A DNA stretch of 37,372 nucleotides, taken from contig JBBSHJ010000026.1 of the NCBI GenBank assembly GCA_038253135.1, positions 1-37,372 of the forward strand. Reading direction: 5' to 3'. The position numbers and the translations under genes were made by a program. The notes beneath the pieces were generated by a model that was not told the origin of the DNA, searched no databases, and worked only from the letters and a program-made list of their open reading frames with translations. Positions 19,919-29,161 of this stretch are shown here, piece by piece; position 1 is the stretch's first letter; each line of letters opens with the position of its first letter. The DNA comes from JBBSHJ01 sp038253135. Its GTDB lineage: Bacteria; Actinomycetota; Actinomycetes; Mycobacteriales; QHCD01.

Positions 19919-22663
19919 GTGACTCCGGATCGATTCAGCGTCATCACCGACGGCCTGCCCAACCAACTCCCCGATGTCGACCCCGAGGAGACCCAGGAGT
20001 GGCTGGACTCGCTCGACCAGGCGATCGATGTCGCCGGACGCGGCCGTGCGCGTTACCTCATGCTGAAGCTCCTCGAGCGGGCGCGCGAGCAGCAGGTCGG
20101 CGTTCCCGGGCTGCGCAGCACCGACTTCATCAACACGATCACCCCGGAGCAGGAGCCGTGGTTCCCCGGTGATGAGCACATCGAGCGGCGGATCCGTGCC
20201 TTCATCCGCTGGAATGCCGCGATCATGGTGTCCCGCGCCAACAAGTACCTCGGCGTCGGCGGGCACATCGCGACCTACGCCTCCTCCGCGAGCCTCTACG
20301 AGATCGGCTTCAACCACTTCTTCGCCGGCAACGACGGCGGCCGCGCCGGTGACCAGGTCTACTTCCAGGGGCACGCCTCCCCCGGGATCTACGCGCGCGC
20401 GTTCCTCGAGGGCCGGCTCTCGCAGAGCCAGCTGGACGGCTTCCGGCAGGAGTTCTCCCACCCGGGCGGCGGGCTGCCCAGTTACCCCCACCCCCGGTTG
20501 ATGCCCGACTTCTGGGAGTTCCCGACCGTCTCGATGGGGATCGGACCCATCTCCGCGATCTACCAGGCGCGGTTCAACCGCTACCTGACCAACCGCGGGA
20601 TCAAGGACGTCTCCGACAGCCACGTGTGGGCCTTCCTCGGCGACGGCGAGATGGATGAGGTGGAGGCGCTCGGGGCCATCGGGGTCGCCGCCCGCGAGGA
20701 GCTCGACAACCTCACCTTCGTCATCAACTGCAACCTGCAGCGCCTCGACGGCCCGGTGCGTGGCAACGGCAAGATCATCCAGGAGCTGGAGGCGTATTTC
20801 CGCGGCGCCGGGTGGAACGTCATCAAGGTGATCTGGGGCCGCGACTGGGATCCGATGCTGGCCCGGGACGTCGACGGCGTGCTGCTGAACAAGATGAACA
20901 CCACGCCGGACGGCCAGTTCCAGACCTACTCGGTCGAGACCGGCGGTTACATCCGCGACCACTTCTTCGGCGACGACCCGCGGCTGCGCAAGATGGTCGA
21001 GTCCTACTCCGACGACGACCTGCGCCGGCTCTCCCGCGGCGGCCACGACTACCGCAAGGTCTACGCGGCCTTCAAGGCCGCCCGCGAGCACGTCGGGCAG
21101 CCGACCGTGATCCTGGCCCACACCATCAAGGGCTGGACGCTCGGCAGCGACTTCGAGGGCCGCAACGCGACCCACCAGATGAAAAAGCTCACCAAGGCGG
21201 AGCTCAAGGAGTTCCGCGACCGGCTCTACCTGCCCATCGCCGACAGCGATCTCGAGGCCGAGCAGCCGCCGTACTACCACCCGGGCGAGGACTCCGAGGA
21301 GATCCAGTACATGCTCGAGCGGCGCCGCCAGCTCGGCGGCTACCTGCCCAGGCGCACCGTCGACCCGGTGCCGGTGAAGCTGCCGCCGCCGGCGTCGTAC
21401 GACGCCCTGAAGAAGGGTTCGGGCAAGCAGGCCGTCGCCACCACGATGGCCTTCGTCCGGCTGCTCAAGGACCTCATGCGGGACAAGGAGTTCGGCGCCC
21501 GCTTCGTCCCGATCATCCCGGACGAGGCGCGGACCTTCGGCATGGACTCGCTCTTCCCGACCGCGAAGATCTACTCGCCGCACGGCCAGCGCTACGAGGC
21601 CGTCGACCGCAACCTGCTGCTGTCCTACAAGGAGTCGACGACCGGCCAGCTGCTGCACGAGGGCATCAGCGAGGCGGGCGCGATGGCGTCGTTCATCGCC
21701 GCCGGGTCGGCCTACGCGACGCACCAGCAGCCGATGGTGCCGATCTACATCTTCTACTCGATGTTCGGATTCCAGCGCACCGGCGACCTGATGTGGGCGG
21801 CCGGGGACCAGATGGCCCGCGGTTTCCTGCTCGGCGCCACGGCCGGGCGCACCACGCTGACCGGGGAGGGCCTGCAGCACAACGACGGGCACTCGCTGCT
21901 GCTGGCCTCGACCAACCCGGCCTGCCGCGCCTACGACGCCGCCTACGGCTACGAGATCTCCTACATCGTCGAGGACGCGCTCAACCGGATGTACGGCCAC
22001 AGCGCCGAGCATCCCGACGGCGAGGACATCTTCTACTACCTGACGGTCTACAACGAGCCGATGCAGCAGCCGGTCGAGCCCGACGGCCTGGACGTGGCCG
22101 GGCTGCTCAAGGGCCTCTACCGGCTCGCTCCGGCGGCCGAGCCGGGCGACCGGCCGCGGGCGCAGGTCATCGCCTCGGGCGTGGCCCTGCCGTGGGCGCT
22201 CGACGCGCAGCGGATGCTGGCGCAGGACTGGAGCGTCGAGGCCGACGTCTGGTCGGCGACGTCCTGGAACGAGCTGCGCCGCGAGGCCGTCGAGTGCGAG
22301 GAGTGGAACCTGCTGCACCCCGACGAGGAGCGTCGTACCCCGCACATCACGACCGCGCTGCAGGACGCGCCGGGACCGGTGGTCGCCGTCAGCGACTGGA
22401 TGCGGTCGGTGCCCGACCAGATCTCGCGGTGGGTACCGGGCGACTACAACTCCCTGGGGGCCGATGGCTTCGGCTTCTCCGACACCCGGGGCGCCGCGCG
22501 GCGCAAGTTCCACATCGACGCGCCGTCAGTCGTGGTCGGCGTGCTGACCGAGCTGGTACGACGGGGCGAGCTCGACCACGGCCTGCTGCAGCAGGCGATC
22601 GACCGCTACCAGCTGCTCGATGTCCAGGCTGCGGACGCCGGCCCAACCGGCGGCGATTCCTGA
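19919..22663 (+). CDS. aceE: Pyruvate dehydrogenase E1 component (homodimeric type)
   Basis: A 914-residue AceE that decarboxylates pyruvate with thiamine diphosphate and passes the acetyl group to lipoyl-E2. Length is normal. Visible are WNAAIMVSRAN near the N-terminus, the ThDP motif GDGEMDE (241-247) with its downstream NCNLQRLDGPVRGNGK, the second-domain EGISEAGAMASFIAAGSAYA and QHNDGHSLLLAST. The start is GTG 19919: AAGGAG lies 9 nt upstream and the family N-terminus (DRFSVITDGLPNQLPDVDPE) begins there. The long frame open upstream is not part of the protein. E2 and E3 are not in the window. E2 depends on lipoate made via LipB. Confidence 0.96.
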   Translation: MTPDRFSVITDGLPNQLPDVDPEETQEWLDSLDQAIDVAGRGRARYLMLKLLERAREQQVGVPGLRSTDFINTITPEQEPWFPGDEHIERRIRAFIRWNAAIMVSRANKYLGVGGHIATYASSASLYEIGFNHFFAGNDGGRAGDQVYFQGHASPGIYARAFLEGRLSQSQLDGFRQEFSHPGGGLPSYPHPRLMPDFWEFPTVSMGIGPISAIYQARFNRYLTNRGIKDVSDSHVWAFLGDGEMDEVEALGAIGVAAREELDNLTFVINCNLQRLDGPVRGNGKIIQELEAYFRGAGWNVIKVIWGRDWDPMLARDVDGVLLNKMNTTPDGQFQTYSVETGGYIRDHFFGDDPRLRKMVESYSDDDLRRLSRGGHDYRKVYAAFKAAREHVGQPTVILAHTIKGWTLGSDFEGRNATHQMKKLTKAELKEFRDRLYLPIADSDLEAEQPPYYHPGEDSEEIQYMLERRRQLGGYLPRRTVDPVPVKLPPPASYDALKKGSGKQAVATTMAFVRLLKDLMRDKEFGARFVPIIPDEARTFGMDSLFPTAKIYSPHGQRYEAVDRNLLLSYKESTTGQLLHEGISEAGAMASFIAAGSAYATHQQPMVPIYIFYSMFGFQRTGDLMWAAGDQMARGFLLGATAGRTTLTGEGLQHNDGHSLLLASTNPACRAYDAAYGYEISYIVEDALNRMYGHSAEHPDGEDIFYYLTVYNEPMQQPVEPDGLDVAGLLKGLYRLAPAAEPGDRPRAQVIASGVALPWALDAQRMLAQDWSVEADVWSATSWNELRREAVECEEWNLLHPDEERRTPHITTALQDAPGPVVAVSDWMRSVPDQISRWVPGDYNSLGADGFGFSDTRGAARRKFHIDAPSVVVGVLTELVRRGELDHGLLQQAIDRYQLLDVQAADAGPTGGDS

Positions 22664-22689
22664 CCCACCCGCCCGATCGGGGAGCCGAC

Positions 22690-23098
22690 ATGCAGGTTGA
22701 GATCCGCAAGAGCCCGAGTTTCGCGGTTGCCCGGTGCATCCTGGCCCGCGTTGGACACGAAACTCGGCGGGTTCAAGAACCTCGTCGGCGGGGAGGGCGG
22801 CTTCCTCGCTCGCGCCACCGGCCAGGGCACCGCACTGGTGGCCTGCTACGGCGCCCTCGAGCCGAAGGAGCTCGCTCCCGGCGAGCGCCTGGTCGTGGAT
22901 ACCGGGCACCTGGTGGCCTTCTCGGACGGGCCGCAGTACGTCACCCGCCGGATCAGCAGCACCATGACCTCGCTGAAGAGCGGCGAGGGCCTCGTCTTCG
23001 AGTTCACCGGCCCCGGGCACGTGCTCACCCAGACCCGCAACCCGCAGGCGGAGATGATCTCCTACCTGGCCGCCAACCTGCCCGGCAACCGCGGCTGA
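22690..23098 (+). pseudogene. AIM24/TIGR00266-family gene with a large internal deletion
   Basis: The gene begins correctly with MQVEIRKSPSFAVARC at ATG 22690, the usual N-terminus of the AIM24 family of beta-rich proteins. After about 20 codons it jumps, in another frame, to the C-terminal half: ALDTKLGGFKNLVGGEGGFL, TALVACYGALEPKEL and KSGEGLVFEFTGPGHVLTQT. Family members are about 225 residues; some 80-90 residues from the middle are missing, and the junction (about 22745-22755) is also out of frame. The gene is dead. It follows aceE after a 26-bp gap. Confidence 0.85.
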
Positions 23099-23105
23099 GC
23101 GGCCC

Positions 23106-23879
23106 CTACGACGCGAAGCGGGCGCTGCCGAGCACCTGGGCGATCGGCCCGTCGGTGCTCGGGTCCGCATGCGTCTCGATCACATAGATCCGGTCGTCGG
23201 GGAACCACCACGCCTTGATGTGTTGGTCCGGGAACCCGTCGGCGCAGGTGAGGGTCCACTCGCCGTATTCCGCCTGCTTCCCGCCGACGACCTCGGACGT
23301 GGGGACGCTCTGCACGCGGTCGCTCGTCACGATCGCGGCCCGCGCGGCGCGGTCCCTCACCCCGTAGCACTTCGGTGTGTCCTTCTGCGTGTACCACGGG
23401 TACGTCGAGTTGTCGAAGGGTGCGAAGTGCCCGGGCTGGTGCAGGTCGACGATCTGCAGCGCGCAGGTGCTGGCCGGCGTCGACAGGCAGGCGAAATGCG
23501 TCGTCGACCAGTCAGGGTCGACGGAGAGCGGCGACGGGACCGTGACCGTGAGCGCGCCGATCGTGCTGGTCGGACCGCTCACCGGCGCGCTCGGCCCGGT
23601 CGCGCTGCTGGACGGCCCGCTCGGGCCGGTGGTCGTGCTGGTGGACGGCGGGCGGCTGGTCGGTGGGCTGCTGGTGGGTAGGCCGCTGGTCGGTGGGCCG
23701 CTGGTCGATGCGCCAGTGCCGCTCGGGGCGGAGCGCGTCGGACCCGGCCCGGCGGGCGTCGTACCGGCCGATCCGCCGACCGGACCGATCGGCTCCGAGC
23801 TGCTGGCCGGCGACCGGTGGCAGGCGGCCAGAGCCGACGCGACGATCAACAGCGCTACCACCCGCCGTGCTCGCCGCAT
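23106..23879 (-). CDS. Secreted lipoprotein with Pro/Ser/Thr-rich linker
   Basis: A 257-residue predicted lipoprotein. The signal peptide RRARRVVALLIVASALAAC ends in a lipobox with Cys20. Residues about 25-105 are low-complexity Pro/Ser/Thr/Gly with near-repeats (SGPPTSGLPTSSPPTSRPP). The C-terminal 150 residues form a compact domain with cysteines that could pair (FACLSTPASTCAL, KCYGVRDRAARAAIV, LTCADGFPDQHIKAWWFPDD). No family is recognised. ATG 23879 is chosen because the signal peptide starts there and GGGGGA precedes it. Expected location: anchored outside the membrane. Confidence 0.8.
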   Translation of the reverse strand: MRRARRVVALLIVASALAACHRSPASSSEPIGPVGGSAGTTPAGPGPTRSAPSGTGASTSGPPTSGLPTSSPPTSRPPSTSTTTGPSGPSSSATGPSAPVSGPTSTIGALTVTVPSPLSVDPDWSTTHFACLSTPASTCALQIVDLHQPGHFAPFDNSTYPWYTQKDTPKCYGVRDRAARAAIVTSDRVQSVPTSEVVGGKQAEYGEWTLTCADGFPDQHIKAWWFPDDRIYVIETHADPSTDGPIAQVLGSARFAS

Positions 23880-24074
23880 CGGTCCCCCAGAGTCGCCGTC
23901 GGTCGTGACATCGGACGCACAGGAATCGTCCGGCGTTCGCATCACGGAGCCCGAGGTGATTATTGCCGGTCGTGGCTGCGGGCGTCCCTCAACTGCCGGC
24001 GTGCGGACGTTCCGGCGGGAGTCGGCTGATCGCGTGATCGCGACCGGGTGCTCACCGCGGCACCCGGCGCTCGG

Positions 24075-24080
24075 TAGCGT
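24075..24080 (+). promoter_or_regulatory. Predicted -10 of the glgE operon, leaderless
   Basis: TAGCGT, followed by 8 nt and the ATG of glgE at 24089. There is no ribosome-binding site, so the mRNA probably starts at the ATG. No clear -35. Confidence 0.45.
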
Positions 24081-24088
24081 TGCCGTCG

Positions 24089-26062
24089 ATGACTGGACGA
24101 CTGGGCCTCACCGACATCCGCCCCACCGTGGAGTGCGGCCGCTATCCCGCCCGTGCCGTCGTGGGCGAGGCGGTGCCTATCTCGGCGGTCGGCTTTCGCG
24201 AGGGGCACGACCTGGTCGCCGCGGAGGTCGCCCTGCGCGGCCCCGACGGGCGCAAACGCCCGCCGGTGCGGATGCGGCCCGGCGCGCCCGGCACCGACCG
24301 GTGGCAGGCGAGCGTCGTGCCCGACGCCGAGGGCCTGTGGACCTTCACGGTGTCGGTGTGGGCCGATCCGATCGCGACCTGGCGGCACGCCGTCGAGGTC
24401 AAGATCGACGCCGGCCAGGACACGGCGGACCTGTCCAACGACCTGCTCGAGGGCGCCGACCTGATGGCGCGCGCGGTCGGCAAGCTGCCGCGCCCGGAAC
24501 GACCGGCGGTGACAGCCGCGATCGCGGCCCTGCGGACCGACGGGGCCAGCCTGGCCGAGCGGGTCGGGCCGGCCCTCACCCCACAGATCGCCGCCGTGCT
24601 CACGGCCTACCCCGTCCGCGAGCTGGTCACGCCGGGCGGCGCCCGAAAGATCTGGGTCGACCGCGAGCGCGCGCTCTACGGCTCGTGGTACGAGTTCTTC
24701 CCGCGCTCTACGGGCGGGTACGACGCCGCGGGCACTCCGGTGCACGGCACGTTCGTCACGGCGGCCGAGCGGCTGCCGGCCATCGCCGACATGGGCTTTG
24801 ACGTCGTCTACCTGCCACCCATCCATCCGATCGGCGAGGTCAATCGCAAGGGCCCCAACAACACCCTGCACGCCGGCCCCGGAGATGTGGGGGCGCCGTG
24901 GGCGATCGGCTCAGCTGCCGGCGGTCACGACGCCGTGCACCCCCAGCTCGGCAGCATCGAGAGTTTCGAGGCCTTCGTCGCCCGCGCCCGCGAGCTCGGC
25001 ATGGAGGTCGCGCTCGACCTCGCGCTCAACGCGGCTCCCGACCACCCGTGGGCGAAGCAGCACCCCGAGTGGTTCACGACGCGAGCGGACGGGTCGATCG
25101 CCTACGCGGAGAACCCGCCGAAGAAATACCAGGACATCTTCCCGCTGAATTTCGACAACGACCCCAAAGGCATCTATGCCGAGATGTTGCGGATCACCCT
25201 GTTCTGGGTCGAGCGCGGCGTGCGGATCTTCCGCGTCGACAACCCGCACACGAAACCGCTCGATTTCTGGCATTGGCTGATTTGGGAGATCAAGAAGGCC
25301 CACCCGGACGTGCTCTTCCTGGCCGAGGCCTTCACCCGGCCGGCGATGATGCATACCCTGGCGAAGATCGGTTTCACGCAGTCCTACACCTATTTCACCT
25401 GGCGCACGGGACAGGAAGAGCTCACGGACTACGGCCGGGAGCTGGTCGCCGCCGCTGACTACATGCGCCCTAATTTATTCGTGAACACTCAGGACATTCT
25501 GCACGTGTCGCTGCAGTACGGCGGCCCGCCGATGTTCAAGATCCGCGCGGTTCTCGCGTCGATGATGTCGCCGACGTGGGGCGTCTACTCCGGCTACGAG
25601 CTCTACGAACACACCGCCGTGCGGCCGGGCAGCGAGGAATATCTCAATTCTGAGAAGTACCAGCTCCGACCTCGTGATTTCGCCGCCGCCGAGGAGCAGG
25701 GCCGGAGCCTTGCCCCCTACCTCACCCGGCTCAACGCGATCCGCCGCGCGCATCCCGCCCTGCACCGGCTGCGCAACCTGCATTTTCACCGCATCGACAA
25801 CGACGGCGTGCTCGTCTTCTCCAAGTCCGACCAGGACACCGGCGAGGCGGTGATCGTGGTGTGCACCCTCGACTCGTACACGGTGCGCGAGGCGACCGTG
25901 GGCATCGACCTGCCCGAGATCGGGCTCGACTGGCACGAGCGCTATGCCGTCCGCGACGAGCTGAGCGGCACTAGTTACGACTGGGGTGAGTTCAACTACG
26001 TGCGGCTCGACCCGCACGTCGAGGTGGCCCACATCCTCGCCGTCCAAGGCCGGTCGCGTTGA
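24089..26062 (+). CDS. glgE: Maltosyltransferase GlgE
   Basis: A 657-residue GH13 family enzyme that moves maltose from alpha-maltose 1-phosphate onto alpha-1,4-glucan. The N-terminal domain (to about 110) is a beta-sandwich. The (beta/alpha)8 barrel has the nucleophile Asp384 in FRVDNPHTKP and the acid/base Glu413 in FLAEAFTRPAMM. GlgE markers include YGSWYEFFPRS, GPNNTLHAGPGDVGAPWAIG and NPPKKYQDIFPLNFDND. The ATG at 24089 is chosen over an upstream TTG (24080) because of the predicted leaderless promoter. First gene of the glgE-treS-mak-glgB operon; its stop overlaps the treS start (TTGA). Confidence 0.97.
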   Translation: MTGRLGLTDIRPTVECGRYPARAVVGEAVPISAVGFREGHDLVAAEVALRGPDGRKRPPVRMRPGAPGTDRWQASVVPDAEGLWTFTVSVWADPIATWRHAVEVKIDAGQDTADLSNDLLEGADLMARAVGKLPRPERPAVTAAIAALRTDGASLAERVGPALTPQIAAVLTAYPVRELVTPGGARKIWVDRERALYGSWYEFFPRSTGGYDAAGTPVHGTFVTAAERLPAIADMGFDVVYLPPIHPIGEVNRKGPNNTLHAGPGDVGAPWAIGSAAGGHDAVHPQLGSIESFEAFVARARELGMEVALDLALNAAPDHPWAKQHPEWFTTRADGSIAYAENPPKKYQDIFPLNFDNDPKGIYAEMLRITLFWVERGVRIFRVDNPHTKPLDFWHWLIWEIKKAHPDVLFLAEAFTRPAMMHTLAKIGFTQSYTYFTWRTGQEELTDYGRELVAAADYMRPNLFVNTQDILHVSLQYGGPPMFKIRAVLASMMSPTWGVYSGYELYEHTAVRPGSEEYLNSEKYQLRPRDFAAAEEQGRSLAPYLTRLNAIRRAHPALHRLRNLHFHRIDNDGVLVFSKSDQDTGEAVIVVCTLDSYTVREATVGIDLPEIGLDWHERYAVRDELSGTSYDWGEFNYVRLDPHVEVAHILAVQGRSR

Positions 26063-27774
26063 GCCCGGCCGAGACGGACCGCACCGGGCGGCAACGGCGC
26101 GTCGGGGCCGAAGCGGTCGCACAGATGAATCAGGCGGATCCCGACTGGTTCAAGCGGGCCGTGTTCTACGAGGTCCTCGTCCGGGGATTCCAGGACAGCA
26201 ACGGCGACGGGAACGGCGACCTGCGCGGGCTGACGAGTCGGCTGGACTATCTCGAGTGGCTGGGAGTCGATTGCCTGTGGCTGCCTCCGTTCTACTCCTC
26301 CCCGTTGCGGGACGGCGGTTACGACATCTCCGACTTCTGCGCCGTGTTGCCTGATTTCGGCACCATCGATGACTTCCGGCTCTTCCTCAACGAGGCGCAC
26401 CGGCGCGGGATCCGCGTGATCATCGACTTCGTCATGAACCACACCAGCGATCAGCATCCGTGGTTCCAGGAATCACGCAGTGATCCGGACGGCCCCTACA
26501 GCGACTTCTACGTCTGGCGCGACAGCGACGACGGCTACGCCGATGCCAGGGTCATCTTCGTCGACACCGAGCCGTCCAACTGGACCTTCGACCCGATCCG
26601 GAAGCAGTATTACTGGCACCGGTTCTTTAGCCACCAACCCGACCTCAACTACACCAACCCGGCCGTCGCCCATGCCGTCCTCGACGCGCTGCGGTTCTGG
26701 CTCGAGCTCGGCATCGATGGCTTCCGGCTCGATGCCGTGCCTTACCTGTTCGAGGCCGAGGGCACCAACTGCGAGAACCTCCCCCAGACCCACGAGATGT
26801 TGCGCACAGTGCGGTCGATGGTCGACGCCGAGTTTCCCGGACGCGTCATGCTGTGCGAGGCCAACCAATGGCCGGCCGACGTGGTGGAGTATTTCGGCAA
26901 GGGCGACGAGTGCCACATGGCATTTCATTTCCCGGTCATGCCGCGATTGTTCATGGGCGTACGCCGCGAATCCCGCTTTCCGATCTCGGAAATCATGGCT
27001 CAGACACCGGCTATACCCGACGGCTGCCAGTGGGGTATCTTTCTGCGCAATCACGACGAGCTGACGCTGGAGATGGTCAGCGACGAGGACCGCGACTACA
27101 TGTGGTCCGAATACGCTACCGACCCGCGGATGAAGGCCAATATCGGTATCCGGCGGCGCCTCGCCCCGCTGCTGGAAAACGATCAGAACCGCCTCGAGCT
27201 GTTCACCGCCCTGCTGCTCTCTTTGCCCGGGTCGCCAGTGCTGTATTACGGCGACGAGATCCGCATGGGCGACAACATCTGGCTCGGTGACCGGGACGGC
27301 GTACGCACGCCGATGCAATGGACGCCCGACCGCAACGCCGGATTCTCGACGTGCGATCCGGCCCGATTGCACTTGCCGGTCATCATGGATCCGATCTACG
27401 GCTACCAAGCCGTCAATGTCGAGGCCCAGAGCCGCGACGGTGCGTCCTTCCTGCACTGGACGCGGCGGATGATCGCCATCCGCAAGGAGCACCCTACCTT
27501 CGGCCTCGGCACGTTCGCGGAGATCGGATCGCGCAATCCCACCGTCCTTTGCTACGTCCGCGAGTTCGGCGACGACGTCGTGCTCTGCGTCAACAATCTC
27601 TCGCGCTTCCCGCAACCGGTCGAGCTCGACCTGCGACGGTTCGAGGGCCGCACTCCGGTCGAGATGACCGGCCGGGTCGAGTTTCCCGAGATCGGCGTGC
27701 TCCCCTACCTGCTCACACTGGCCGGGCACGGCTTCTATTGGTTCGAGCTGACCCGCCCGGATGACCGAGGATGA
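26059..27774 (+). CDS. treS: Trehalose synthase TreS (maltose alpha-D-glucosyltransferase)
   Basis: A 571-residue GH13 enzyme that interconverts trehalose and maltose. Motifs: YEVLVRGFQDSNGDGNGDLR, VIIDFVMNHTSDQHPWFQ, nucleophile Asp225 in DGFRLDAVPYLFE, Glu267 in MLCEANQWPADV and Asp333 in FLRNHDELTLEM. LPGSPVLYYGDEIRMGDNIW is the family hallmark. The maltokinase is not fused to it, unlike in some bacteria. The start is TTG 26059, overlapping the glgE stop; a start inside (near MNQADPDWF) would also keep the domain. It supplies maltose to the downstream kinase. Confidence 0.96.
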   Translation: MSPAETDRTGRQRRVGAEAVAQMNQADPDWFKRAVFYEVLVRGFQDSNGDGNGDLRGLTSRLDYLEWLGVDCLWLPPFYSSPLRDGGYDISDFCAVLPDFGTIDDFRLFLNEAHRRGIRVIIDFVMNHTSDQHPWFQESRSDPDGPYSDFYVWRDSDDGYADARVIFVDTEPSNWTFDPIRKQYYWHRFFSHQPDLNYTNPAVAHAVLDALRFWLELGIDGFRLDAVPYLFEAEGTNCENLPQTHEMLRTVRSMVDAEFPGRVMLCEANQWPADVVEYFGKGDECHMAFHFPVMPRLFMGVRRESRFPISEIMAQTPAIPDGCQWGIFLRNHDELTLEMVSDEDRDYMWSEYATDPRMKANIGIRRRLAPLLENDQNRLELFTALLLSLPGSPVLYYGDEIRMGDNIWLGDRDGVRTPMQWTPDRNAGFSTCDPARLHLPVIMDPIYGYQAVNVEAQSRDGASFLHWTRRMIAIRKEHPTFGLGTFAEIGSRNPTVLCYVREFGDDVVLCVNNLSRFPQPVELDLRRFEGRTPVEMTGRVEFPEIGVLPYLLTLAGHGFYWFELTRPDDRG

Positions 27775-27787
27775 CGGAAAGGCAGGC

Positions 27788-29161
27788 ATGACACCCGACT
27801 TCGCCCATCTCGACGAGCACCTCCGCGACTGGCTGCCGCAGCAGCGCTGGTTCGGCGGCAAGGGCCGTCTGATCGACTCGCTGACGAGCGAGGTGCGACG
27901 CGTCCGCGATGGCGATCCGGCGGTGTGGGTCGCGCTGGTGCGCATCGGGTACGCCGACGGGACCGACACCACCTACTCGGTGCCGTTGACGACGCGAACG
28001 GCGTACGACGACCGGGTCTCCCACGCGCTGATCGGCGAGGTGGGCGGCGCGACGCGCATGCTTGCCTTCGACGCCCTGCAGGACCGCGATTCGACGCCGG
28101 TGTGGGGCGAGTTGCTCCGCGAGCGCGTGGACCTGGCGTGGTTGACCTTCACCCACTCCGGCGACGTCGAGATCCCGGCCGGGGTTCCCGGTGACATCCT
28201 GACCTCTGAGCAGAGCAACTCCTCGCTGGTCTACGGCGACGTGGCCATCACCAAATTCTTTCGCCGCCTCGAGGACGGCACCAATCCCGACGTGGAGATC
28301 CACGAAGCGCTCCAGTCGGCCGACAATCCGCACATCGCCGGCTTCCTCGGCCATGCGACGGTCAGGACCGAATCGCTGTCCGCGACCTTCGCCATGACCC
28401 AGCAGTTCCTTCCCGTCGCCAGCGACGGGTGGTCGCTGGCCACCGCCAGCGTGCGCGACCTCTTCGCCGAGGGCGATCTGCACGCCGACGAGGTCGGCGG
28501 GGATTTCGCCGGCGAGGCGCATCGGCTCGGCGCGGCGACGGCGTCCGTGCACGCCGACCTCGCCGAGGTGCTGCCGACCGAAGCGGCGCCCGACACGTGG
28601 TACGCCGGCCTCGCGGGCGCGATGCGCGCGCGCCTGTCCGCGGCCGTCGACGTCGTACCCGACCTCGTGCGGTACGTACCTGCGCTCACGTCGGCGTATG
28701 ACGCGCTCGCGGCCGATGTCGAGCCGGTCATGCTGCAACGGGTCCACGGCGACTATCACCTCGGCCAGGTGCTCCGCACGTCGAACGGATGGACGCTGCT
28801 CGATTTCGAGGGCGAGCCGGCCAAGTCGATTCCCGAGCGGCGCCGGCCCGACTGCTCGCTGCGCGACGTGGCCGGCATGCTCCGCTCGTTCGATTACGCC
28901 TCCTCCTCGAGACTGCTCAGCGGACCCGCCGAACCGCAGCTGCAGTACCGCGCGGTCGAGTGGTCCGATCGCAACCGGTCCGCCTTCTGCGATGGTTATG
29001 CCGAGGGGGCGGGCACGGATCCGCGAGATCATCGCGTCCTGCTGGCCGCGTTCGAAGCGGACAAGGCCGTCTACGAGGCCGTCTACGAAGCGCGTCACCG
29101 ACCGGAATGGCTCACGATTCCCCTGCACTCGCTCGCTCGGCTCGAAGGGAGAGCGCGATGA
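27788..29161 (+). CDS. mak: Maltokinase (Mak/Pep2)
   Basis: A 457-residue kinase that phosphorylates maltose at C1 with ATP, giving maltose 1-phosphate for GlgE. The N-terminal cap (LPQQRWFGGKGRLIDSLTSE) is diagnostic. The kinase-like C-terminal domain has QRVHGDYHLGQVL (H320, D322, catalytic loop) and LLDFEGEPAKSIPERR (D339, metal binding). ATG 27788 has a GGAAAGG site before it; an alternative ATG at 27761 would overlap treS. The stop overlaps the glgB start as ATGA (29158-29161). Confidence 0.95.
   Translation: MTPDFAHLDEHLRDWLPQQRWFGGKGRLIDSLTSEVRRVRDGDPAVWVALVRIGYADGTDTTYSVPLTTRTAYDDRVSHALIGEVGGATRMLAFDALQDRDSTPVWGELLRERVDLAWLTFTHSGDVEIPAGVPGDILTSEQSNSSLVYGDVAITKFFRRLEDGTNPDVEIHEALQSADNPHIAGFLGHATVRTESLSATFAMTQQFLPVASDGWSLATASVRDLFAEGDLHADEVGGDFAGEAHRLGAATASVHADLAEVLPTEAAPDTWYAGLAGAMRARLSAAVDVVPDLVRYVPALTSAYDALAADVEPVMLQRVHGDYHLGQVLRTSNGWTLLDFEGEPAKSIPERRRPDCSLRDVAGMLRSFDYASSSRLLSGPAEPQLQYRAVEWSDRNRSAFCDGYAEGAGTDPRDHRVLLAAFEADKAVYEAVYEARHRPEWLTIPLHSLARLEGRAR

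Noticed and set aside
19535..22513. A 992-codon open frame on the minus strand opposite aceE
   Set aside because: It mirrors aceE codon structure; high GC content removes stops. It has no domain, and AceE on the other strand is certain.
20812..23187. A 791-codon plus-strand frame inside and beyond aceE
   Set aside because: It is Arg/Ala/Gly-rich shadow sequence in another frame of aceE without family features.
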